Below, piece by piece: positions 6,575 through 14,630 of a stretch of DNA of 25,726 bases; the stretch's first letter is position 1; every line of letters starts with the position of its first letter. The position numbers and the translations under genes are program-made. The DNA lies in NCBI GenBank assembly GCA_041624375.1, contig JBFJVD010000016.1, forward strand, positions 1-25,726. The letters are read 5' to 3'. The notes below the pieces were generated by a model. That model saw only the letters and a list, made by a program, of their open reading frames with translations, had not been told where the DNA came from and made no database searches. Source of the stretch: JBFJVD01 sp041624375. Lineage in GTDB: Bacteria; Chloroflexota; Anaerolineae; Anaerolineales; E44-bin32.

Positions 6575-7461
6575 TTCGCGACCCAGCTGCCCGCTATCCA
6601 ATACCCTGGTCAACGCCCGTTGGGTTGGCGATCATGATCATCGCCGAGATCGCCCTGGCCGCCGGAAGTAGATTCGTCGCGGTTTGGCTGACTCCCATCA
6701 TGTGGACGGGGTACATACTGACGATCGATGGTGTGCTGCAGGCGAGGAACGGTCGGTCCTGGCTGCTCAGCCGCCGGCGCGAGATCCCGCTGCTCATTAT
6801 GCTTTCGGTCGGCGTCTGGCTGGTTTTCGAAGCCTACAACTTCCACCTGCAGAACTGGCGATATGAGGGCGTCCCCACAGATCCATTCGTGCGGGGGCTA
6901 GGCTATTTCTGGTCATTTGCCACAATCATGCCGGGGGTATTCGTCACGGCCGAGCTGATCCAAGGCCTGCTGCCCCCAGCTCGCATGATGACCGTCCCGC
7001 CTGGAGCCACCTGGCCTGCGTTTTCATTTCTCGCCGGTTTGGCCATGATCCTCGTGCCGCTGGCGATCCCCCAACCTGTCGCCAGCTTCCTCTTTGCGCC
7101 GGTTTGGATTGGCTTCTTCCTGCTGCTCGAGCCAGCAAATCAAGCGTTGGGGGCATCTTCCGTCCTTCGTCAGCGGTCTGCGGAGAAAGGTTCGTTCGCT
7201 CTTGCCCTCCTACTCGGCGGCTTCCTATGTGGTTTTCTCTGGGAAGCCTGGAATTTCCAGGCGTTTGTCGCAGAGGGAGCCTACTGGATCTACATGATCC
7301 CCGAACCACTTCGTATCTTCGGCTGGCACTTTGGACAGATGCCGGTGCTCGGCCTGCTGGGGTTTCCACCCTTCGCGCTCGAGTTGTTCGCGATGTATGC
7401 CTTCTTGCGCCACATGCTGGGCGGAAATGAAATGTTCGGTCAAAACGATTGGATGAACTGA
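6571..7461 (+). CDS. Polytopic membrane protein with an internal duplication
   Basis: No named family recognised. The 296 residues contain about eight hydrophobic spans with short charged loops. Two halves appear related. Residues about 71-133 contain VGVWLVFEAYNFHLQNW and later GLGYFWSFATIMPGVF; residues about 208-280 contain GGFLCGFLWEAWNFQAF and later FGWHFGQMPVLGLLGF. The shared pattern is a hydrophobic helix ending in E-A-aromatic-N-F, a polar loop with a proline, then an aromatic-rich helix with a central Met-Pro. Buried Glu and Asn at the helix ends could form a polar site. The ATG overlaps the Nudix stop, so they form one transcription unit, but no functional link is evident. The gene converges on rsmD. 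Confidence 0.7.
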   Translation: MIRDPAARYPIPWSTPVGLAIMIIAEIALAAGSRFVAVWLTPIMWTGYILTIDGVLQARNGRSWLLSRRREIPLLIMLSVGVWLVFEAYNFHLQNWRYEGVPTDPFVRGLGYFWSFATIMPGVFVTAELIQGLLPPARMMTVPPGATWPAFSFLAGLAMILVPLAIPQPVASFLFAPVWIGFFLLLEPANQALGASSVLRQRSAEKGSFALALLLGGFLCGFLWEAWNFQAFVAEGAYWIYMIPEPLRIFGWHFGQMPVLGLLGFPPFALELFAMYAFLRHMLGGNEMFGQNDWMN

Positions 7462-7532
7462 CAGAAGCGAGGCGCCGGCAAACAGGCGCAATATGGAGTT
7501 GGCAAAGCCTCGGCATTCAGGTTCGGGGGATG

Positions 7533-8087
7533 TCAGCCGTCCTCGAATTCGTAAAAGACGAGCAGCGTCTTGCCATAACGGCGCCGATCGAATTCCGCGA
7601 GCCGGCGAAGTTCGAATGGCTCTTCTTCGGTGGGGTCGATCTGAACCACGATCCAGGCGTCGGGTAGGAGCAAGCGAGGGTCTTCATCCAGCCTCTGGAG
7701 GGCTCTCTTCCAGAGGCCTTGATATTGAGGTGGGGCGAGGAAGACGAAGTCAAACGGGGCGTCGCTGCTCGCGGCAAGGTAGCGGAAAGCATCATTGCGT
7801 CGAACGCTTGCTCCCGATTCGAGCCTTGTGTGCTCCAAGTTTGCCGTGATAGTTTGCACTGCGCGTGGGTTGTTATCGACAAAAACGACCGAAGCCGCCC
7901 CGCGGCTGAGCGCCTCGATGCCGACACTCCCCGTCCCAGCGAACAGGTCGAGCATTCGCGCGTCTTCAATCGCCCGGCCAAGGATATTGAAGAGCGCCTC
8001 CTTGGGCCGGTCTCCGATTGGACGGGTCCCTTCCCCCGGAACCGAGGCCAATCGAAGCCCCTTGGCCGTGCCAGCAATCACACGCAT
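7533..8087 (-). CDS. rsmD: RsmD-family 16S rRNA (guanine-N2)-methyltransferase
   Basis: The family methylates G966 of 16S rRNA using SAM. The 184-residue product starts MRVIAGTAKGLRL, as RsmD does, and continues with TRPIGDRPKEALFNIL. The SAM motif I is DLFAGTGSVGIEALSRGA (residues 47-64), followed by VVFVDNNPRAVQTI. The catalytic motif IV, usually D-P-P-Y, here reads APPQY (residues 118-122): the acidic residue is replaced by alanine and a glutamine is inserted before the tyrosine. The remaining fold is intact, so the change may be lineage-specific rather than inactivating. It lies 76 bp after the URO-D gene on the same strand; a weak separate promoter cannot be excluded. Confidence 0.88.
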   Translation of the reverse strand: MRVIAGTAKGLRLASVPGEGTRPIGDRPKEALFNILGRAIEDARMLDLFAGTGSVGIEALSRGAASVVFVDNNPRAVQTITANLEHTRLESGASVRRNDAFRYLAASSDAPFDFVFLAPPQYQGLWKRALQRLDEDPRLLLPDAWIVVQIDPTEEEPFELRRLAEFDRRRYGKTLLVFYEFEDG

Positions 8088-8163
8088 GTCTCGCCCACAA
8101 ATCTGCGCGTAGCCTGTGTCCAGTTAAGGCTGAAGAGGAAAAATGGTTCGCTCACATATATGG

Positions 8164-9147
8164 CTATGCGAAAGAATAGGCTTCGCGGGCAGCCCTGAGA
8201 TTGGCTCGCGGCGCTACTATCGGGGTCACACATCCTGCGCCGAGGATAAACCGCCGGCCGCCAGTGGCCGCCTTCGCTTCCTGCGCTTCCCGGCGAACAG
8301 CCGAGGGATCCCCGAGCACAAGCGACTCTTGCCGCCGCAATCCGCCGCAAACCACACCGCGCACGCGGTCGAGCGCAGCAGCCAGATCCGGCTTGACCTC
8401 ACGATCATGCCAATTCACGACCGGCGGATCCAATTGCTCGGCAATGTCGAAGATCGGGGCGCCGCCGTGCAGATGCAGGACGTTGAGCCAATATCCCTCT
8501 GCCGCCTCCAGGATCCGTGAATCGAAAGCGAGTCCGAAACGCCGATAACCTTTGAGGTCGAAGAACCGGTACGATGCGTGCTGAATGGCGTAGAAGATAC
8601 CTGAAGCCCCTGTCTCCGCCGCCGCCTGAACAAAGGCGATCGTCGTGCGGGTGATCATTTCCAACCCGCGGAGCACCGACTGTGGATCCTGGTGCAGGTG
8701 TTGAAACAGCCGCGCCTCGCCGGCCAGGTTTTTGGCTTGCGCGAGCGGACTGAAGACCGTCTGAATGAAAGGTGTGCCACCTGAGAGTCCGGCCTCCAGC
8801 ATCTTCAGGCAGGCCAGCTGTGCGCCAAGCATACCTGCCCGTGGGTCAAGCTCAGCCAGGGACCGCCAATCTTCAAGCTGGCGGATCGGACGCCGGGTGT
8901 ACTCGCGTGTTCCTTCCGGGTGGCCGCGCCATTCGTCCTCTGCTCCATAGTCGCGGATGCAGAACGAAGAGGCGGGAGTCACTTTCAGGAAGTCGAAATC
9001 GTAGGTCGATTGGAAATCGAGGTGCGCTTCTGCAAGTTGCGCGGGGTCCTGGTCATCGACTGGAAAGTGGCGCCAAAGCGCGATCGGTGGCCGATCGGCG
9101 AGTTCACCTCGGATGGCGGCCTCAAGCCGCTCGCGTTTGGAAGGCAC
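8164..9147 (-). CDS. Uroporphyrinogen-decarboxylase superfamily protein, methyltransferase-like
   Basis: The 327 residues span the whole URO-D TIM barrel, but the N terminus lacks the HemE R-x-A-G-R-Y motif; that region reads IALWRHFPVDDQD. The C-terminal half resembles the corrinoid methyltransferase branch (MtaA/CmuA-like). LHLHGGAPIF (His225 and His227) is where that branch has H-x-C-G, and GAGCVTP (Cys306) matches its second zinc-cysteine motif. A zinc-dependent methyl transfer is therefore more likely than heme synthesis, but the substrate is unknown and no corrinoid protein is encoded nearby. The start is a GTG with a weak ribosome-binding site, 32 nt after sucD, so it is probably co-transcribed with sucCD. 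Confidence 0.8.
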   Translation of the reverse strand: MPSKRERLEAAIRGELADRPPIALWRHFPVDDQDPAQLAEAHLDFQSTYDFDFLKVTPASSFCIRDYGAEDEWRGHPEGTREYTRRPIRQLEDWRSLAELDPRAGMLGAQLACLKMLEAGLSGGTPFIQTVFSPLAQAKNLAGEARLFQHLHQDPQSVLRGLEMITRTTIAFVQAAAETGASGIFYAIQHASYRFFDLKGYRRFGLAFDSRILEAAEGYWLNVLHLHGGAPIFDIAEQLDPPVVNWHDREVKPDLAAALDRVRGVVCGGLRRQESLVLGDPSAVRREAQEAKAATGGRRFILGAGCVTPIVAPRANLRAAREAYSFA

Positions 9148-9179
9148 GGGTGTCTCGGGGTTGGGGTGCGCCGCCCCGA

Positions 9180-10046
9180 TCAGGCAGCCAGCAGTTCCGG
9201 GATCTGCTCGGGATGCTCGGCAACAGGCACTCCGGCTTGCCGCAGTGCCTCGATCTTATCGCTTGCCAGCCCTGACCCACCTTCCACAATTGCGCCCGCG
9301 TGGCCCATCCGCTTGCCAGGCGGGGCTGTGCGGCCCGCAATGAAACCCACCACGGGTTTTGTCATTTGATCACTGATGAATTCAGCCGCACGCTCTTCTT
9401 CCGTGCCGCCAATCTCACCGATCAGAACCACCTTCTCGGTCTGGGGATCCGCATCAAACAACTTCAAGGCATCGATGAAGGATGTTCCGTTAATCGGGTC
9501 CCCGCCGATACCGATGCAGGTCGAAGCCCCGATGCCTCTCTCCTTCAGCGCGTAGAGGACCTCATAGGTCAGCGTACCGGAGCGAGAGACCACACCAATC
9601 GGGCCAGGGTCGGCGATGTCGCCCGGGATGATGCCAACCTTCGCCTGTCCGGGTGTGAGCAATCCAGGACAGTTCGGGCCCACCAATCGCGCCTTCTTCT
9701 GATCCAGGTATTTGCGGACAACCATCATATCCTGGACCGGGATTCCCTCGGTGATACACACGATCAATGGCACGCCGGCCTCGGCAGATTCCAGGATGGC
9801 GTCGGCGGCAAACTTGGCCGGAACGAAGATCATGCTCGTGTTGGCTCCAGTGGCTTCGACGGCCCTGCGCACCGTGTCGAAGACAGGGACCTTCCCATCG
9901 AGGATCCATTCTCCACCCTTGCCAGGCGTCACTCCGGCGACCACTCTCGTCCCATAATCCATCATGAGACCAGCATGAAAGAGACCCTCGCGGCCGGTAA
10001 TCCCCTGGCCCACGACTCGCGTCGTCGAATCAACCAGGATGCTCAT
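9180..10046 (-). CDS. sucD: Succinyl-CoA ligase (ADP-forming) subunit alpha
   Basis: With SucC, interconverts succinyl-CoA and succinate with substrate-level phosphorylation in the TCA cycle. The 288-residue product has the N-terminal CoA-binding Rossmann domain (GITGREGLFHAGLMMDYGT, then GVTPGKGGE) and GPNCPGLLTPGQAKVGIIPG. The ligase domain follows with GIGGDPINGTSFIDAL and EIGGTEEERAAEF. The active-site phosphohistidine is His249 in KRMGHAGAIV. The ATG overlaps the sucC stop (ATGA at 10043-10046) and GAAGGAG lies upstream, indicating coupled translation and matched stoichiometry. Confidence 0.97.
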   Translation of the reverse strand: MSILVDSTTRVVGQGITGREGLFHAGLMMDYGTRVVAGVTPGKGGEWILDGKVPVFDTVRRAVEATGANTSMIFVPAKFAADAILESAEAGVPLIVCITEGIPVQDMMVVRKYLDQKKARLVGPNCPGLLTPGQAKVGIIPGDIADPGPIGVVSRSGTLTYEVLYALKERGIGASTCIGIGGDPINGTSFIDALKLFDADPQTEKVVLIGEIGGTEEERAAEFISDQMTKPVVGFIAGRTAPPGKRMGHAGAIVEGGSGLASDKIEALRQAGVPVAEHPEQIPELLAA

Positions 10047-11188
10047 TCGACGACTCCTTCATGTGCAACTTCGATCGCCTTCTGCGCCGCCTCTGCCAGC
10101 GAGTTCGCGGTAATCATGTTCGCTTCGGCGAGGAGCTGCCGACCCTCCTCAGCGTTGGTGCCAACCAGCCGCGTGACAATCGGGACCGAAAGCTCGATGT
10201 GCTCGAGTGCCTCCAGGATTCCGCTCGCAACTTCATCGCAACGGGTGATTCCGCCGAAGATATTGAGCAGAACGGCACGCACTTTTCGATCGGCAAGGAT
10301 GATCTGAAGCGCGGCCGAAACCTTCTCTGAACTCGCTCCGCCGCCGATATCCAGGAAATTGGCCGGTTCACCACCATGCAGTTTGATGACATCCATCGTC
10401 GCCATCGCCAATCCTGCCCCGTTCACCATGCATCCGATGGAGCCGTCCAGCTCGACATAGGCGAGACCGTATTTGCGCGCGTCCCGCTCAGCGGGCGCCT
10501 CGGCGTCCAAATCGCGCATCTCAGCCAGGTCGGCATGGCGAAAGAGCGCGTTGTCATCGAGCACCATCTTGCCGTCGAGCGCCAGAAGACCACCGTTGTT
10601 GGTGATAACCAGCGGGTTGATTTCGGCCAGCGTGGAGTCAGTCGCCCGGTAGGCATTGTAGAGCCCGTGGGCGATCTTCCCGAACTGGCTCCAATGCTGC
10701 CGCGGAAGCTCAATCGCCGAGGCCAGGTATCGGCCCTGGTAGGTCTGCAATCCCAGGAGCGGGTCTACGTGAACGCGGACGATCTTCTCGGGGTCGGTGC
10801 GAGCGACCTCTTCTATCTCCACACCACCCTCTGCGGAAGCGATGATGACCGGAGCGCTCGCAGTCCGGTCGTTGGTGACCCCAAGATAGATCTCTGTCTT
10901 GATATCGGCGGCCTCGTCGACCAGGACTTTGCGCACAGGCAGCCCCTTAATCTGCATCGCCAGCACGTCCTGCGCAGCGACCTCCGCTTCTTCCGGGTTG
11001 TTTGCGAGCCGGATGCCACCAGCTTTGCCCCGGCCGCCGACCAGTACTTGAGCCTTAACAACGACACGGCCACCGAGCTCTTCTGCGATCAACCTGGCTT
11101 CAGTGGCCGTGGTCGTGATCCTGCCGCGCGGGATCGGGATCCCATGTCCTGCGAACAGCTGCTTTGACTGATACTCGTGCAACTTCAT
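10043..11188 (-). CDS. sucC: Succinyl-CoA ligase (ADP-forming) subunit beta
   Basis: ATP-grasp subunit that binds the nucleotide and contributes to the succinate site. The product of 381 residues starts MKLHEYQSKQLFAGHGIP, the standard SucC N terminus. It contains VVVKAQVLVGGRGKAGG, the EINPLV motif, DGKMVLDDNAL and the C-terminal GGEPANFLDIGGGAS with LLNIFGGITRCDEVA. I chose ATG 11188, which has GGAG about 6 nt upstream, over the in-frame GTG at 11194. A TATAAT at 11221-11226 gives it its own promoter although the gene also lies 49 bp after the Agl23-NHL gene. Confidence 0.97.
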   Translation of the reverse strand: MKLHEYQSKQLFAGHGIPIPRGRITTTATEARLIAEELGGRVVVKAQVLVGGRGKAGGIRLANNPEEAEVAAQDVLAMQIKGLPVRKVLVDEAADIKTEIYLGVTNDRTASAPVIIASAEGGVEIEEVARTDPEKIVRVHVDPLLGLQTYQGRYLASAIELPRQHWSQFGKIAHGLYNAYRATDSTLAEINPLVITNNGGLLALDGKMVLDDNALFRHADLAEMRDLDAEAPAERDARKYGLAYVELDGSIGCMVNGAGLAMATMDVIKLHGGEPANFLDIGGGASSEKVSAALQIILADRKVRAVLLNIFGGITRCDEVASGILEALEHIELSVPIVTRLVGTNAEEGRQLLAEANMITANSLAEAAQKAIEVAHEGVVE

Positions 11189-11220
11189 TGACACTCCAAT
11201 CCTTGGCCGCAGCCACAGCC

Positions 11221-11226
11221 ATTATA
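11221..11226 (-). promoter_or_regulatory. -10 box upstream of sucCD
   Basis: A perfect TATAAT on the minus strand, about 33 nt before the sucC ATG. The matching -35 region would lie in the last codons of the upstream gene and is weak. Confidence 0.55.
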
Positions 11227-11237
11227 AGCCAGGGGTT

Positions 11238-14200
11238 CTAGGGAAGCTCCGGCTCGAAGCGCATCAGGCGGTTGTTGCCGCTGTCGACGACCCAGACTCG
11301 CCCCTCATCGTCAAAGGCTACCCCAATCGGCAGGGCAAATTGAGAGTCGCTCGCACCGAACACTCCCCATCCCACCAGAAATTCGCCCTCCGCGTTGAAA
11401 CACAAAACCCGGAACCCTTCGGGGTCGCTTGTGCAGACCGATCCATCGCTGTGGACATCGAGGTAGGGCTTGTTCTGAAGCGATTGACCATACCAACCAT
11501 CCAGTGACCACTCTGCGACCGCGCTGTAGTCGCCCGCGCCGGCAGACTCGAAGAGCTGGATTCGCTGGTTCCATGTATCTGCGACGAAGAGCCGGCCAGC
11601 AGGACCGAAGCCCAGACCAACGGCCTCGTCGAATTCTCCTAGGGTCAGGCCGATCCCGCCAAACGATCCAAGCGCATTCCCCTCTCGGTCAAACACGACG
11701 ATCCTCTTGTTGCCGGTGTCGCTCACCAGGACGGCATGATCGCTGCTGATGGCTACATCCCGAGGTCCCCAGAACGCGTCGGGCGTTTCGGCCTGGCCAA
11801 AGAACCCCCACATCCGGAGAAATTCGCCGGAGGGGGTGAAGGCCTGGACGCGGTGGTTCCAGGTGTCGGCCACATAGACCGTGCCATCTTCGGCGACACC
11901 AATACCCCAGGGCTCATTGAAGGTCCCGCCCGGCGCGGACCCCGTTGCCGCGTCGGCAAACTGTCCCCAGGCGTTCAGGATCCTACCGTCGACGCTGAGG
12001 TGAAGGATGCGGTGATTGCCGGTATCGGCAACGTACAGGCTGCCATCCGGGGCGACCGCGATATCGCGGGGTGCGTTGAGATCTACAGAGACGGCACCAC
12101 CCTGCCCGATGATCCAGCCCGCCGCCAGCTCCAGGAGCCTATCGGCGTACGGATCGACGTATTCCACTTCTTCGAGCGCCGCGGCGGTGACCCCATAATC
12201 CCAGATCTGGGCGGCGATGTCCTTTCGGATGTAGAGACGCATACGATCCGATGGGGACCAGTTCCGGAGCGAAAAGTCCTTGCCGGTGAGCACACCGTAC
12301 GCCTCGTAGTCGCGATTAAGCCAGATGTCCCACAGTGCGGCGCGGTATTCCGGTGAGCGTAATGCGTTCCAGATCCTCTCCCAGGTGAGGTCGAAATAGT
12401 CCTGCATCGGCCACCACATCCGGATGTACTCAAAACTGTGGTAGCGGTTTGCGAGCACAGGCTCCACCTTGGCCCAGTTGTTGTCGCCAGCGATCACGAT
12501 GGGATAGTTTTGCAGGTCGCGGCTCGGACTGGCGGCATAGTAGTGACTCTGGGTGAAATTGCGGAGATACCAGCTGAACGGCCAGGAGACGTCATCATCA
12601 TAGCCAACGTCGATCGCCATGCTATCGGTCGTGCGCATCGACAGCTCTTCGACTTGGTCCATCACTGTCTTGACGCCAGTCGCCGCGTGCGCATAAACCA
12701 GGTATTCCGAGGCCTGGTCGTAGTGAATAAAGGAGGCCCGGAATGCAGCGCGGGCTGTAAGCAGCATGAGCAGGCCGAGGGCCAATGCTCCCCCGACCCG
12801 GGCGATCAACAGTCGTGGCCAGGCGCGGGCAATCATACCCAGCCCCAACGCCGCGCCGAGGGCCACGCCTGCCGCGCTGAGGAATCCCATGGTCGACCGT
12901 AGCTGACTGAGCTCCGCGCCCGCGAACGGCCGGTCGGTCCCAAGCAGATAGCCAAGCGCCTGCAGCGCCGCCAACAGTGCCAAAAGCAGCAAGCCGGCGA
13001 CAGCCCAGCCGCGGTTGGTGGCCAGGAAGGGCCAGTCGATGGATTCGAGGTAGCGCCCAATGGCCCAGCCGGCCAGCAGGATCAGCGGCAGCGTGATGTG
13101 CACAGTGAGCCACGGCATGCGCTCTCCGGCGAAGGTGTAGGCCGCAAGCGAGGTCAGCGCCCAGTAGCCGAGGAATAGGATCGGCGAGAAGCGATCCGAA
13201 GCCATGCCCCCTGGGCTGGCCTCCGCCTCCATCTTCTCGTCCGCGACTCCCTCCTTCTGCTCTCCGCGCCACCATCGTCGGAATCCATAGTAGGCTGCCA
13301 TCAGCGCGCCGATTGCGGGGAGGAACTCGTAGATCGGCACCTGGATCAAAAGGTAGTAGTACCAGGGCTGGCTCCCTCTGCGCACCCCGTGCTGCTCGAG
13401 CCAATAGCCGACGGATCCAACCAGGCCGGTGAAGAGACCGAAGCTGTACGTGAACAGCGTTGTGTAGAAGACCGTGAAGATTCCCAGGAAGATGCCCGCG
13501 ACGACCAGCCAGCGCCGCCAATCCCACGCCAGGCCGATCGCTACGCTGACAGCGATCAGCGCGCCGAGCACGATACCGGTTTGTAGCACTGCCGATTGGT
13601 TTTGATAATCAATGGGATTCCAGCCAAGGACGAGGGCAGGAATGGCCGCCAGCTGGGGCAATGTAATCGTCGTCGCGACCACCAGGATATCCAGTGACGG
13701 GAAATCCGTTCGAAGTCGTCGGCCAAACTCCAGCAGCAAGGATGCCAATATGAGAATCGCGCCGAGGATCGTGAGGCCGAGTCCAAGGGTGGCCACCGGA
13801 CCCAAGGCATTGATCGGTGGCCCGACCGCCACGGTGGGGTCTGCCGGCTCAACGACTTCCGTCTGTCCGAGGATGCCGGCGGTGCTGCCACTGAAGATGC
13901 CGAACAGCAGGGCGCCGGCGCCTGGGATTGCGGCCAGAATACCGGCCAGAAAGAGCCACTTTAAGTTCGACCGGGTCCACCGTGACCGCCAGAGCTGAAC
14001 GATGAATACGCCAGCAAAGAAGACAAGCACCTGAGCGGTGTAGATGAAGGAGGTCTCTTTCGCGGTGAAGTGCAGCGTTAACGCTGCGGTGAGGATGTAG
14101 AGCCACCGTGCCCTTCGGTCTTCGAAGTACCGAAAGATGGCATACGCCATCACCAGCGCCATCGGCACGATCAAAGACTCGTTGCGCACATATCGTGAGT

Positions 14201-14630
14201 AATAGAGCATGTAAGGCGAGAAGGCCATCAGGGTCGCGGCGACCAGCGCGCCGGTCTTCCCAAGCCAGCGTCGGAAAAGGTAAAGCAGCCCAACAGAAAG
14301 CACACCAGCGATCGCGGCAGGAACCCGGGCGCTGGCATCGGAGTCACCCAGCAAGAAGTATGAGAGGGCCACAAGATGGAACTGGAGGGGGCCGTGCATC
14401 AATGGTGTGTGCTGGAATCCTCTCCCCTGCTCCAGCTGGTAGGAAAAGTAGGTATGAAGGCTCTCGTCATGGCTCATCACCCGCGTATCCAGATCGTAGA
14501 AGCGGGTGAACACGGTCAGCAGGATCAACGCGGCGTACGCGATCGTCTCCGCGTCCACTCGAACCTGAATGCCCAGGAGCCGGTCGAGAATGCGTTCCTG
14601 AGGCTGTGGGGTGGCCTCAACCGTCGTCAT
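11238..14630 (-). CDS. Agl23-like GT-C membrane glycosyltransferase fused to a six-repeat NHL propeller
   Basis: A giant of 1130 residues. The N-terminal part (about 30-610) is strongly hydrophobic with a dozen or more spans. It carries the GT-C acidic motif SHDESLHTYFSYQL (Asp55-Glu56) in the first extracytoplasmic loop and HTPLMHGPLQFHL, as in the 'flippase activity-associated protein Agl23' family (TIGR03663) and related dolichyl-phosphate-mannose transferases. A soluble stretch follows. Residues 851-1130 hold six NHL units with the recurring pattern YVADTGNHRI, YVADTWNHRV, LVSDTGNKRI, FVADTWNQRI, TSDPEGFRV and VVDSGNNRL, enough for one closed propeller, probably outside the cell. AGGAGG precedes the ATG. 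The first codons overlap the end of the pseudouridine synthase gene by 14 bp. Likely role: transfer or handling of lipid-linked sugars; donor and acceptor are unknown. Confidence 0.85.
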   Translation of the reverse strand: MTTVEATPQPQERILDRLLGIQVRVDAETIAYAALILLTVFTRFYDLDTRVMSHDESLHTYFSYQLEQGRGFQHTPLMHGPLQFHLVALSYFLLGDSDASARVPAAIAGVLSVGLLYLFRRWLGKTGALVAATLMAFSPYMLYYSRYVRNESLIVPMALVMAYAIFRYFEDRRARWLYILTAALTLHFTAKETSFIYTAQVLVFFAGVFIVQLWRSRWTRSNLKWLFLAGILAAIPGAGALLFGIFSGSTAGILGQTEVVEPADPTVAVGPPINALGPVATLGLGLTILGAILILASLLLEFGRRLRTDFPSLDILVVATTITLPQLAAIPALVLGWNPIDYQNQSAVLQTGIVLGALIAVSVAIGLAWDWRRWLVVAGIFLGIFTVFYTTLFTYSFGLFTGLVGSVGYWLEQHGVRRGSQPWYYYLLIQVPIYEFLPAIGALMAAYYGFRRWWRGEQKEGVADEKMEAEASPGGMASDRFSPILFLGYWALTSLAAYTFAGERMPWLTVHITLPLILLAGWAIGRYLESIDWPFLATNRGWAVAGLLLLALLAALQALGYLLGTDRPFAGAELSQLRSTMGFLSAAGVALGAALGLGMIARAWPRLLIARVGGALALGLLMLLTARAAFRASFIHYDQASEYLVYAHAATGVKTVMDQVEELSMRTTDSMAIDVGYDDDVSWPFSWYLRNFTQSHYYAASPSRDLQNYPIVIAGDNNWAKVEPVLANRYHSFEYIRMWWPMQDYFDLTWERIWNALRSPEYRAALWDIWLNRDYEAYGVLTGKDFSLRNWSPSDRMRLYIRKDIAAQIWDYGVTAAALEEVEYVDPYADRLLELAAGWIIGQGGAVSVDLNAPRDIAVAPDGSLYVADTGNHRILHLSVDGRILNAWGQFADAATGSAPGGTFNEPWGIGVAEDGTVYVADTWNHRVQAFTPSGEFLRMWGFFGQAETPDAFWGPRDVAISSDHAVLVSDTGNKRIVVFDREGNALGSFGGIGLTLGEFDEAVGLGFGPAGRLFVADTWNQRIQLFESAGAGDYSAVAEWSLDGWYGQSLQNKPYLDVHSDGSVCTSDPEGFRVLCFNAEGEFLVGWGVFGASDSQFALPIGVAFDDEGRVWVVDSGNNRLMRFEPELP
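11241..12080 (-). repeat. Six tandem NHL repeats within the Agl23-like gene
   Basis: Protein-level repeats of about 45 residues at the C terminus. Each has a proline/glycine strand such as LNAPRDIAVAPDG or FNEPWGIGVAEDG, followed by a V-A-D-T-x-N-x-R-I signature. The fifth unit is the most diverged (SDPEGFRV). Confidence 0.85.

Noticed and set aside
7472..7489. Possible terminator between the duplicated membrane protein gene and rsmD
   Set aside because: Only a 5-bp stem (GCGCC/GGCGC) with an 8-nt loop and no T run; too weak to call.
8164..9147. Naming the URO-D gene hemE
   Set aside because: The N-terminal R-x-A-G-R-Y substrate motif is absent and the C-terminal His/Cys pattern fits the methyltransferase branch better.
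9300..10307. Long plus-strand frame opposite sucD (335 codons)
   Set aside because: Antisense to intact sucD and sucC; no domain pattern.
12622..13527. 301-codon frame in the GT-C gene region
   Set aside because: A shifted frame on the same strand as the Agl23-like gene; arginine/glycine/alanine-rich with no family pattern.
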